Below are positions 21,883 through 28,807 of a stretch of 28,807 nt of DNA, piece by piece. Positions within the stretch are counted from its first letter, which is position 1. Every line of letters begins with the position of its first letter. The notes beneath the pieces were generated by a model. That model was not told where the DNA came from. It did no database searches and saw nothing but the letters and a program-made list of their open reading frames with translations. Position numbers and translations under genes: made by a program. Source of the stretch: DAOUEH01 sp034430515 (GTDB lineage Bacteria > Chloroflexota > Dehalococcoidia > Dehalococcoidales > RBG-16-60-22); NCBI GenBank assembly GCA_034430515.1, contig DAOUEP010000086.1:1-28807 (forward strand). The letters run 5' to 3'.

Positions 21883-23787
21883 ATGCCGAGATTGCTGGAT
21901 GAAATCGATAGCCCCGCCGACCTCAAAGGACTGACGCTGGCGGAGCTGGAGCAGCTGGCTACCGAGCTCAGGCATGAAATCATCGGTACGGTAACCACCA
22001 CCGGCGGGCACCTGGCCTCCAACCTCGGCGTCGTCGAGCTTACCATCGCCCTCCACCGCGTCTTCGCCAGCCCCCGCGATAAGATTATCTGGGACGTGGG
22101 CCACCAGAGCTACGTCCACAAGCTGCTCACCGGCCGCCGCGAGGCCTTCGGCACGCTGCGCCAGCACGGCGGCATCTCCGGCTTCACCTGCCGCGACGAG
22201 AGCGAGCACGACCCCTTCGGGGCCGGTCACGCCTCCACCTCCGTCTCGGCGGCGCTGGGCATGGTGGTGGCGCGCGACCTGGCCGGGGACGATTACAACG
22301 TAGTGGCCGTCATCGGCGACGGCGCCATCACGGCGGGCATGGCCTTCGAGGCGCTCAACCAGGCCGGGCACCTCGGCTCGCGGCTCATCGTGGTGCTCAA
22401 CGACAACGGCATGTCCATCTCGCCCACCGTCGGCGCCCTGGCCAAGCTGATGAGCCGGGTGCGCTTCGACCGCCGCATCGGCAAGGCCAAGACGGGCAGC
22501 CGGCAGCTGATTTCCAAGTTCCCCCTGGGGGGAAAGCTCTGGCAGCTCGGCCAGAAAATCGAGCAAAGCTTTAAAGAATTTTTCGCCCCCACCCCCATCT
22601 GGGAGGCGCTGGGCTTTACCTACATCGGCCCCATCGACGGCCACAACATCCACGACCTGGAAACGGTGCTGGCCCAGGCGCGCGACCACGCCACCAAGCC
22701 GGCCCTGTTGCACGTCATCACCACCAAGGGCAAGGGCTACACCCCCGCCGAGAGCAACGCCGTCTACTTTCACGGCGTCTCCGCCAAGAGCGACGGCAAA
22801 AAGGAAGCGCCAACCTACAGCGAGGTCTTCGCCCAGACGATGCTCCGGATGGCCCGCCGCGAGCCGCGGCTGGTGGTGATTACGCCGGCCATGCCCGAGG
22901 GCAACCGCCTGGACATCGTGGCCGAGGAGTTCCCGGAGCGCGTCTTCGACGTGGGCATCTGCGAGCAGCACGCCGTTACCTTCGCCGCCGGCATGGCCAC
23001 CCAGGGGCTGATACCGGTGGTGGCCATCTACTCCACCTTTTTGCAGCGCGCCTTCGACCAGATAATCCACGACGTCTGCCTGCAGAACCTGCCCGTCGTC
23101 TTCGCCATCGACCGCGGCGGCATCGTCGGCGACGACGGCAAGACCCACCAGGGCACGCTGGACATATCCTACCTCACCCTGATTCCCGACCTCATCGTGG
23201 CCGCCCCCAAGGACGAAAACGAATTACAGCACCTGCTCTATACCGCCATCCGGGCGGGGCGCCCCATGGCGGTGCGCTACCCCCGCGGCGCCGGGCTGGG
23301 GGTAAAACTGGACGGGGAGTTCCACGAGATACCCATCGGCCAGGGCGAGACCCTCCGCCGCGGCGACGACGTCGCCATCCTGGCGCTGGGGGCCTCGGTA
23401 GCCCCGTCGCTTTCGGCGGCGGACAACCTGGCCGATAAGGGCATCGCGGCCACGGTCATCAACGCCCGCTTCGCCCACCCCCTGGACAAGGCCCTCATCA
23501 CCGGGGCGGCCGGGCGCACCCGCCGCCTGGTGACCGTGGAGGAAAACGTCCTCACCGGCGGCTTCGGCAGCTCCGTCGGCCAGCTGCTGGCGGCGGCGGG
23601 TACGGACGACATTATCTTAAAGAGCCTCGGCATCCCGGACGAGTTCGTCGAGCACGGTACCCAGGCCATCCTCCGCGCCAAGTACGGCCTGGACGCCGGC
23701 GGCATCGCCCGGCAGGTCATGGCGATGTTCCCGGAGCGGGTCTCCGGTTTACCTTTGAAGATAAGGGGTGACGCCCGCCGTGGCTGA
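21883..23787 (+). CDS. dxs: 1-deoxy-D-xylulose-5-phosphate synthase
   Basis: DXS condenses pyruvate and glyceraldehyde 3-phosphate with thiamine diphosphate, the first step of the MEP isoprenoid pathway. The 634-residue protein has GHLASNLGVVELTIALH (42-58) and GAGHASTSVSAALG (113-126). GDGAITAGMAFEAL with LNDNG (145-175) is the thiamine diphosphate/Mg2+ site. GICEQHAVTFAAGMA carries catalytic E361, and the transketolase C-terminal domain ends at AILRAKYGLDAGGIARQV. Length is standard. The ATG at 21883 has no clear ribosome site in its roughly 28-base leader. It leads the pgk-apgM-tpiA-miaA-dapF series, 65 bases ahead of pgk. Its substrate glyceraldehyde 3-phosphate is made by the tpiA product in the same cluster. 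Confidence 0.96.
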   Translation: MPRLLDEIDSPADLKGLTLAELEQLATELRHEIIGTVTTTGGHLASNLGVVELTIALHRVFASPRDKIIWDVGHQSYVHKLLTGRREAFGTLRQHGGISGFTCRDESEHDPFGAGHASTSVSAALGMVVARDLAGDDYNVVAVIGDGAITAGMAFEALNQAGHLGSRLIVVLNDNGMSISPTVGALAKLMSRVRFDRRIGKAKTGSRQLISKFPLGGKLWQLGQKIEQSFKEFFAPTPIWEALGFTYIGPIDGHNIHDLETVLAQARDHATKPALLHVITTKGKGYTPAESNAVYFHGVSAKSDGKKEAPTYSEVFAQTMLRMARREPRLVVITPAMPEGNRLDIVAEEFPERVFDVGICEQHAVTFAAGMATQGLIPVVAIYSTFLQRAFDQIIHDVCLQNLPVVFAIDRGGIVGDDGKTHQGTLDISYLTLIPDLIVAAPKDENELQHLLYTAIRAGRPMAVRYPRGAGLGVKLDGEFHEIPIGQGETLRRGDDVAILALGASVAPSLSAADNLADKGIAATVINARFAHPLDKALITGAAGRTRRLVTVEENVLTGGFGSSVGQLLAAAGTDDIILKSLGIPDEFVEHGTQAILRAKYGLDAGGIARQVMAMFPERVSGLPLKIRGDARRG

Positions 23788-23852
23788 CCGGACAGACCCC
23801 GGCGCCCCGGCGAGATATACCCGGATAAAGGCCGGGGAAACAGGAGCAAGGC

Positions 23853-25058
23853 ATGCACAAGATGACCGTCAGGGATATCGAAGTCACCGATAAAAGGGTA
23901 CTCGTCCGGGTGGACTTCAATGTCCCCATCGACCCCGAGACCGGGGCCATCACCGACGATTCCCGCATCCTGGCGGGCCTGCCCACCATCAACTACCTCA
24001 TCGAGCGCAATGCCCGCGTCATTCTTATTTCCCACCTGGGGCGGCCCAAGGGCAAGTTCGTCAAGGAGCTACGCCTGGCCGTGGTGGCGCAGCGCCTCTC
24101 CCAGATACTGGGCCAGCAGGTGGGCGTGGCCGTCGACTGCATCGGCCCCGAGGTGGAGCGGTCGGTGGAGGCCCTCAAGCCCGGTCAGGTGCTGCTGCTG
24201 GAGAACCTGCGCTTCCACTCCGACGAGGAGACGGGCAGCGCCGATTTCGCCAAGGCCCTGGCCCGGCTGGGCGATTTTTTCGTCAACGACGCCTTCGGCA
24301 CCTCCCACCGCGCCCACGCCTCGGTGGCCGGCATCGCCCAGTACCTGCCGGCGGTGGCCGGGCTGCTGCTGGAGAAGGAAGTGGACACGCTGGGCGGCCT
24401 GCTGGAGCACCCGGAGCACCCCTTTACGGCCATCTTCGGCGGCGCCAAGGTCAGCGATAAACTGGGCATGCTCAAAAACATCGAGGGCAAGGTGGACTGC
24501 CTCCTCATCGGCGGCGGCATGGCGGCCACTTTTCTCAAGGCGCGGGGGTTCGAGGTGGGCAAGTCGGTGGTGGAGACCGACTGCGTGGACACCGCCGCCG
24601 ACCTCATCGAGGAAAGCGCCCGCAACCACGCCCGCCTGGTGCTGCCCGTGGACGTGGTGGTGACCGCCGGCCTCGACGGCAAGGCCAGGGGCAGGGTCGT
24701 CGCCACCGACGCCGTACCGGCGGACAAGATGATTGCCGATATCGGCCCCAAGACGCTGGCCAACTTCTCCCGCGAGCTGGAGAAAAGCCGCACCATCTTC
24801 TGGAACGGCCCGGTAGGGGTGGCGGAGATACGCCGTTTCGCCGTCGGGACGGAGAGCCTGGCCAGGCTCCTGTCGCGGCTGGACGCCACCACCATCATCG
24901 GCGGGGGCTCCACCGCCGAGGTCTTCAACGCCCTGGGGCTGGCCTATAAAGTAACCTTTGTTTCCACCGGCGGCGGCGCCTCGCTGAAATTCCTCAGCGG
25001 CGAGGAACTGCCCGGCGTGACATCGCTCCTCGACGAGGAAATGGTGCCGGAAGCATGA
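23853..25058 (+). CDS. pgk: Phosphoglycerate kinase
   Basis: PGK interconverts 1,3-bisphosphoglycerate + ADP and 3-phosphoglycerate + ATP in the cytoplasm. The 401-residue product has RVDFNVP, ISHLGRPKG, LLENLRFHSDEE and FVNDAFGTSHRAHAS in the N-domain. FGGAKVSDKLGML, LIGGGMAATFLKARG, FWNGPVGVAE and TIIGGGSTAEVFNAL plus STGGGASLKFLSG follow in the nucleotide domain. All are standard and length is normal. AGGAG precedes the ATG. Its stop TGA overlaps the apgM start as ATGA, so the two are translationally coupled. No glyceraldehyde-3-phosphate dehydrogenase gene is next to it in the window, unlike many gap-pgk-tpi clusters. Confidence 0.97.
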   Translation: MHKMTVRDIEVTDKRVLVRVDFNVPIDPETGAITDDSRILAGLPTINYLIERNARVILISHLGRPKGKFVKELRLAVVAQRLSQILGQQVGVAVDCIGPEVERSVEALKPGQVLLLENLRFHSDEETGSADFAKALARLGDFFVNDAFGTSHRAHASVAGIAQYLPAVAGLLLEKEVDTLGGLLEHPEHPFTAIFGGAKVSDKLGMLKNIEGKVDCLLIGGGMAATFLKARGFEVGKSVVETDCVDTAADLIEESARNHARLVLPVDVVVTAGLDGKARGRVVATDAVPADKMIADIGPKTLANFSRELEKSRTIFWNGPVGVAEIRRFAVGTESLARLLSRLDATTIIGGGSTAEVFNALGLAYKVTFVSTGGGASLKFLSGEELPGVTSLLDEEMVPEA

Positions 25059-26260
25059 TTAATCACGATTTTATCAAGCAATTAGCCCTGGCCACGCCCA
25101 GTAAAATCGTCATGCTCGTCATCGACGGCCTGGGCGGCCTACCCGACCCCAAGACGGGCCGGACGGAGCTGGAAACGGCCCGCCTGCCCCACCTGGACGC
25201 CCTGGCGCGAAAAGGTATCTGCGGCCTGGCCGACCCGGTGTCCCCCGGCATCACGCCAGGCAGCGGGCCGGGACACCTGGCCCTCTTCGGCTACGACCCG
25301 GTGGTCAATGAAATCGGGCGGGGGGTGCTGGAGGCCGTCGGCATTGATATCGAGCTTACCGCCGGCGACGTGGCCGCCCGCGGCAACTTCGCTACCGTGG
25401 ACGATAAAGGCATCGTCACCGATCGCCGCGCCGGGCGCATCCCCACCGAGAAGAGCGCCGAGCTATGTAAATTGCTCGACGGCATGACCCTTGACGGGGT
25501 AAAGGTGATGGTCTACCCGGTGCGCGAGCACCGTTTCGTGGCCGTCTTCCGGGGGGAGAATCTCCAGCCCGAGCTTACCGACGCCGACCCGGGGCGCACG
25601 GGCGTTGCCCCTCTGGAAGTCAAAGCTATGGGTACTCCCGCCCGGAACACCGCAGCTATCGTCAACAAGTTTATCGTTAAGGCCCGTAAAATTTTAACTG
25701 ACCATCACCCAGCTAATATGATTCTATTACGAGGGTTCGCTAAAAAGCCCGACCTGCCCACCCTGCCGGAAATCTACAAGCTCAAGCCGCTGGCCATCGC
25801 CGTCTACCCCATGTACCGCGGCCTGGCGCGCCTGGCGGGCATGGCGGTGGCCCCGGCGGGTAAGACCCTGGAAGACCAGGTGGCGGCGCTCAAAGAGAAT
25901 TACGCTGATTACGATTTCTTCTTCCTGCACGTCAAGGGGACGGACTCCGCCGGCGAGGACGGCGATTTCGCCCGCAAGGTTAAGATACTGGAGCAGGTGG
26001 ACGCCCTCATCCCCAAGATTACGGCGCTTCAGCCGGACGTCCTCGTCGTCACCGGCGACCACGCCACCCCGGCGGCCTACGGCGGCCACAGCTGGCATGC
26101 GGTGCCCGTCCTCATCAGCGCCCGATACTGCGGCGCCGACGCCGTCCAGACCTTCGCCGAGCCGGCCTTTATCGCCGGGGGATTGGGCCGCCTCGCCTCA
26201 CAGCAGATTATGACCCTAGCCATGGCCAACGCCCTCAAGCTGGCCAAATACGGCGCTTAG
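25055..26260 (+). CDS. apgM: 2,3-bisphosphoglycerate-independent phosphoglycerate mutase, archaeal type
   Basis: ApgM converts 3-phosphoglycerate to 2-phosphoglycerate using two metal ions and a phosphoserine intermediate; it belongs to the alkaline phosphatase superfamily. In the 401-residue product, VMLVIDGLGGLPD holds the first metal aspartate. SPGITPGSGPGHLALFGYDP carries the serine region, RGNFATVD and FLHVKGTDSAGEDGDF follow, and LVVTGDHATPAAYGGHSWHAVP supplies the C-terminal metal ligands. The form is that of archaea and some bacteria rather than the longer GpmI. It overlaps pgk by 4 bases and ends 8 bases before tpiA. A short AT-richer stretch with unusual codons lies near 25660-25745 inside the conserved ANMILLRG region. 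Confidence 0.95.
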   Translation: MINHDFIKQLALATPSKIVMLVIDGLGGLPDPKTGRTELETARLPHLDALARKGICGLADPVSPGITPGSGPGHLALFGYDPVVNEIGRGVLEAVGIDIELTAGDVAARGNFATVDDKGIVTDRRAGRIPTEKSAELCKLLDGMTLDGVKVMVYPVREHRFVAVFRGENLQPELTDADPGRTGVAPLEVKAMGTPARNTAAIVNKFIVKARKILTDHHPANMILLRGFAKKPDLPTLPEIYKLKPLAIAVYPMYRGLARLAGMAVAPAGKTLEDQVAALKENYADYDFFFLHVKGTDSAGEDGDFARKVKILEQVDALIPKITALQPDVLVVTGDHATPAAYGGHSWHAVPVLISARYCGADAVQTFAEPAFIAGGLGRLASQQIMTLAMANALKLAKYGA

Positions 26261-26268
26261 GAGTTATC

Positions 26269-27033
26269 ATGCGCGTACCGATGATTGCCGGTAACTGGAA
26301 AATGAACACCACCGTGGACGAAGCCGTGCGCCTCGTCAAAGCGATGCTCCCCGAAATTGATAAGGTCAAGGGGGTGGAAAAGGTCGTCTGCCCGCCGTTC
26401 GTCTCGCTGACGTCGGTCGCCAAAGTTATCGCCTCAAGCTCGCTCAAGCTGGGGGCGCAGAACCTCTACTACCAGGAGAAGGGGGCCTATACCGGCGAAA
26501 TTTCCACCGAGATGCTGGCCGGCCTCTGCGACTACGTCATCATCGGCCACTCGGAGCGCCGCCAGGTTTTCGGCGAGACCGACGAGCTGATTAACAAAAA
26601 GGTCAAGGCGGCCGTGGAGAACCTGCTCAAGCCCATTTTCTGCATCGGCGAGACGCTGGCGGAAAACGAGGCCGGCCGTACCGAGGAAGTCCTCACGCAC
26701 CAGTTCATGGCCACCTCCAACCGGCTCTATTTCTTCGGCGGGATGGTCATCGCCTACGAGCCGGTCTGGGCCATCGGCACGGGCAAGTCGGCCACCGCCG
26801 AGCAGGCCAACAAGACCATCGGCTTTATCCGCCACCTGGTGGCCCACAAGCACGGCGAGGAGATTGCCGAAAGCGTGCGCATCCTCTACGGCGGCAGCGT
26901 TACCGCCGATAACATTGCCGCCTTCATGCACCAGCCGGAAATCGACGGCGCCTTGGTCGGCGGGGCCAGCCTCAAGGCCGACTCCTTCGTCAGAATCGTC
27001 AGCCAGACCGCCGCCGCCCGGGGACTCTCCTGA
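26269..27033 (+). CDS. tpiA: Triosephosphate isomerase
   Basis: TpiA interconverts dihydroxyacetone phosphate and glyceraldehyde 3-phosphate. The 254-residue barrel has AGNWKMN with N9 and K11, GHSERR with catalytic H94, AYEPVWAIGTGK with catalytic E164 and the mobile loop, and ILYGGSVTADN for phosphate binding. Length and motifs are standard. The TAGGAG ribosome site is formed partly by the apgM stop codon. miaA starts 4 bases after the stop. The gene supplies a substrate of both the pgk branch and dxs in the same cluster. Confidence 0.97.
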   Translation: MRVPMIAGNWKMNTTVDEAVRLVKAMLPEIDKVKGVEKVVCPPFVSLTSVAKVIASSSLKLGAQNLYYQEKGAYTGEISTEMLAGLCDYVIIGHSERRQVFGETDELINKKVKAAVENLLKPIFCIGETLAENEAGRTEEVLTHQFMATSNRLYFFGGMVIAYEPVWAIGTGKSATAEQANKTIGFIRHLVAHKHGEEIAESVRILYGGSVTADNIAAFMHQPEIDGALVGGASLKADSFVRIVSQTAAARGLS

Positions 27034-27037
27034 GCAA

Positions 27038-27961
27038 ATGAAGCGGCTGGTTGCCATCGTCGGTCCCACCGGTATCGGCAAGAGTCGCCTGGCCATCAGC
27101 CTGGCCGCCCGATACGGCGGCGAAATCATCGGCGCCGACAGCCGCCAGGTCTACCGCCGTCTGGATATCGGCACCGCCAAGCCGTCCCCCGAAGAGCTGG
27201 ACAGCGTTCCCCATCACCTGATTGACATCATCAACCCCGACGAGCCTTTCAGCCTGGCGCAATACCTGGAGCTGGCCCGGGCAGCCATCGCCGATATTTT
27301 CAAGCGCCAGAAACTGCCTTTCCTGGTGGGCGGGACGGGCCTCTACGTGCGGGCGGTACTGGAGGGCTGGCGGCCGCCTCCTGTTTCTCCCGACGCCGAA
27401 TTCCGCTATAATGAGGAGAGGCGGGCCGGGGAGGCCGGCGCCGATGCGCTTTACCAGGAGTTAGCACGCCTGGACCCGGCGGCGGCGCAAAGGATAGACC
27501 CCCGTAATCTGCGCCGCGTCATCCGGGCGCTGGAGGTACGGGCCGGGACGCCGTGGCCATCCCCGGAGTCGGAGAGAAAAGAGCCGCCGGACTTCGCGCC
27601 GCTGGTCATCGGCCTCACCGCCGACCGCAGCGAGCTTTACGCGCGGGTCGACCGCCGCGTCGACGAGATGCTGGCGCGGGGGCTGGTGAACGAAGTGGAA
27701 AATTTGCTCCGGATGGGGTATGATTTAGATTTACCCGCCCTGTCCGGCATCGGCTACCGGCAGGTAGGGCAGTACCTCCGCGGCGAGCTGACGCGGGCGG
27801 AAGCCGTCCGCCGGATAAAGACGGCCACCCACCGCTTTATCCGCCACCAGTACGCCTGGTTCCGGCCCGCCGACGCGCGCATCCACTGGTTCGATATCGG
27901 GGATGACGAGGCAATTATCAATAAGTCGCTGGAAGGTTTTTTAGCCAGCGAAGAAGACTAG
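27038..27961 (+). CDS. miaA: tRNA dimethylallyltransferase
   Basis: MiaA transfers dimethylallyl from its diphosphate to N6 of A37 in tRNAs reading UNN codons. The 307-residue protein has the P-loop GPTGIGKS (9-16), DSRQVYRRLDIGTAKP (about 35-50) that grips the tRNA base, GGTGLYVRA, and a C-terminal ALSGIGYRQVGQYL plus THRFIRHQYAWFR. The frame is open further upstream into tpiA, but the ATG at 27038, 4 bases after the tpiA stop, gives the family N-terminus. There is no strong ribosome site, so coupling to tpiA is likely. Dimethylallyl diphosphate comes from the pathway that dxs begins. Confidence 0.95.
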   Translation: MKRLVAIVGPTGIGKSRLAISLAARYGGEIIGADSRQVYRRLDIGTAKPSPEELDSVPHHLIDIINPDEPFSLAQYLELARAAIADIFKRQKLPFLVGGTGLYVRAVLEGWRPPPVSPDAEFRYNEERRAGEAGADALYQELARLDPAAAQRIDPRNLRRVIRALEVRAGTPWPSPESERKEPPDFAPLVIGLTADRSELYARVDRRVDEMLARGLVNEVENLLRMGYDLDLPALSGIGYRQVGQYLRGELTRAEAVRRIKTATHRFIRHQYAWFRPADARIHWFDIGDDEAIINKSLEGFLASEED

Positions 27962-27981
27962 AGCAGGAGCGAGACACGAAC

Positions 27982-28807
27982 ATGGACTTTACCAAGATGC
28001 AGGGCGCGGCCAACGATTTTGTCGTCGTCGACGCCCGCAACCTGGAGCGGGACTGGCCGGCGCTGGCTATCGCCGTCTGCGACCGCCACCTCGGCGTGGG
28101 CGCCGACAGCCTGATACTGCTGCAAGAATCAACCAAGGCCGATTTCGGCATGCGCACCTTCGACGCCGACGGCTCCGAGGCGGAGACCTGCGGCAACGGC
28201 ATCCGCTGCCTGGCCCGCTATGTCATTGAGAAGGGACTGGCTAGCCCCGACGCCGCGGAAATCACCATCGAGACGGTGGCCGCCATCAACCGCGTCACCT
28301 TTGAAAAAGAGGGCGGCCGGATAACCCGCTTCCGGGCCAACATGGGCCGGCCCCGGCTGGCGGCGGAGCGCATCCCGGTAAGGCTGGAGCAGGGCAGGGG
28401 AGTTGACATAAATAACATGCTGAGCTATAAAACATCCGTCAACGGCCTCCCCCTGACGCTCAACTTCGTCTCCATGGGCAACCCACACGCCGTCTTTTTC
28501 ACCGACCGCCCCGTGGCCGAATTCCCCCTGGGGACAATCGGCCCGGCGGTGGAGCACCTGCCCATCTTCCCGCAGCGCACCAATTTTGAGGTGGCCAGAG
28601 TGCTCGGCAAGGGACGGGTGGAGGCGCGCGTCTGGGAGCGCGGCGTCGGCGAGACGCTGGCCTGCGGCTCCGGTGCCGGTGCCATCGCCGTGGCGGCCGG
28701 CTTGCTGGGCTACACGGGGAATGAAGTAGATATTCAGCTGCCCGGCGGTATCCTCCACGCCGAGCGTAACGGCCACGGCGACGTGGTGCTGGCCGGGCCG
28801 GCGGAGA
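27982..28807 (+). CDS. dapF: Diaminopimelate epimerase, 3' end cut off by window end
   Basis: DapF turns LL-diaminopimelate into the meso form for lysine and peptidoglycan synthesis. The frame from the ATG at 27982 is open to the last base (275 codons). Both catalytic cysteines are present: C70 in ETCGNGIRC and C228 in ETLACGSGAGA. FTKMQGAANDF near the start, FVSMGNPHAVFF and RTNFEVARV also match. The visible end, LAGPAE, corresponds to the last strand of the family, so only a few residues are missing. AGGAG lies about 15 bases before the ATG, and the gene follows miaA by 20 bases as last visible member of the cluster. Confidence 0.95.
   Translation, partial: MDFTKMQGAANDFVVVDARNLERDWPALAIAVCDRHLGVGADSLILLQESTKADFGMRTFDADGSEAETCGNGIRCLARYVIEKGLASPDAAEITIETVAAINRVTFEKEGGRITRFRANMGRPRLAAERIPVRLEQGRGVDINNMLSYKTSVNGLPLTLNFVSMGNPHAVFFTDRPVAEFPLGTIGPAVEHLPIFPQRTNFEVARVLGKGRVEARVWERGVGETLACGSGAGAIAVAAGLLGYTGNEVDIQLPGGILHAERNGHGDVVLAGPAE

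Noticed and set aside
26864..27037. A 58-residue N-terminal extension of MiaA reaching into tpiA
   Set aside because: It overlaps tpiA out of frame and precedes the P-loop by residues with no family match. The ATG at 27038 gives the normal MiaA N-terminus.
1..28807. CRISPR arrays, insertion sequences, prophage or integrase genes, toxin-antitoxin pairs, riboswitches
   Set aside because: No regularly spaced repeats, transposase or recombinase motifs, or recognisable riboswitch cores were seen on reading both strands. Short or diverged examples could still be missed without a covariance-model search.

Overview
The window is GC-rich bacterial DNA, about two-thirds G+C by eye and densely coding on both strands. 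The gene content suggests an anaerobic, quinone-using bacterium of the Chloroflexota, most likely class Dehalococcoidia. The grounds are an archaeal-type phosphoglycerate mutase between pgk and tpiA, a short archaeal-type thymidylate synthase, several oxygen-sensitive radical-SAM and Fe-S proteins, and a large set of FAD/heterodisulfide-reductase-like proteins. This assignment is inference from gene content; no rRNA or marker tree was available. I see no mobile element, CRISPR array, rRNA or replication origin, and no gene-free stretch longer than about 300 bases.

Layout. (1) 1-4842, plus strand: the 3' part of a radical-SAM gene, a thymidylate-synthase-family gene, a Sir2 deacylase, a lipoprotein and a HemN/HemW-like radical-SAM gene. 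(2) 4852-6978, minus strand: a probable operon cupin - UbiA prenyltransferase - UbiE methyltransferase, which fits the last steps of menaquinone synthesis. (3) 7097-8152: rlmN (plus), meeting a CPA2-type cation/proton antiporter on the minus strand (8149-9330). (4) 9536-19661: a redox island. On the plus strand come FAD oxidase A, a two-[4Fe-4S] CCG-domain protein and FAD oxidase B (a GlcD/GlcF/GlcE-like trio), closed by a strong terminator. Then comes an ArsR-type repressor with its own promoter and a near-perfect palindrome, followed by a 1025-residue fusion of FAD oxidase, two [4Fe-4S] clusters, two CCG domains and a Met/Pro-rich tail. A convergent minus-strand pair encodes an AprA/FrdA-like flavoprotein and a dicluster ferredoxin. 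(5) 19754-21712: tRNA-Arg(UCU), an APC permease, and a small membrane protein of the small-multidrug-export family. (6) 21883-28807: dxs, pgk, apgM, tpiA, miaA and dapF (the last cut by the window end), closely spaced and mostly translationally coupled.

How the parts may work together. Island (4) looks like a soluble machine that oxidises an unidentified small organic acid, alcohol or aromatic substrate on VAO-type FAD domains and passes electrons through [4Fe-4S] and CCG-type clusters to ferredoxin or to the quinone made by group (2). No membrane anchor, cytochrome b or NAD(P)-binding subunit lies next to it, so the final acceptor is open. This island is the best candidate here for an undescribed system. 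Group (6) is core metabolism: lower glycolysis/gluconeogenesis, the isoprenoid precursor pathway (which would feed the prenyl tail of the quinone), tRNA modification and lysine/peptidoglycan precursor synthesis.
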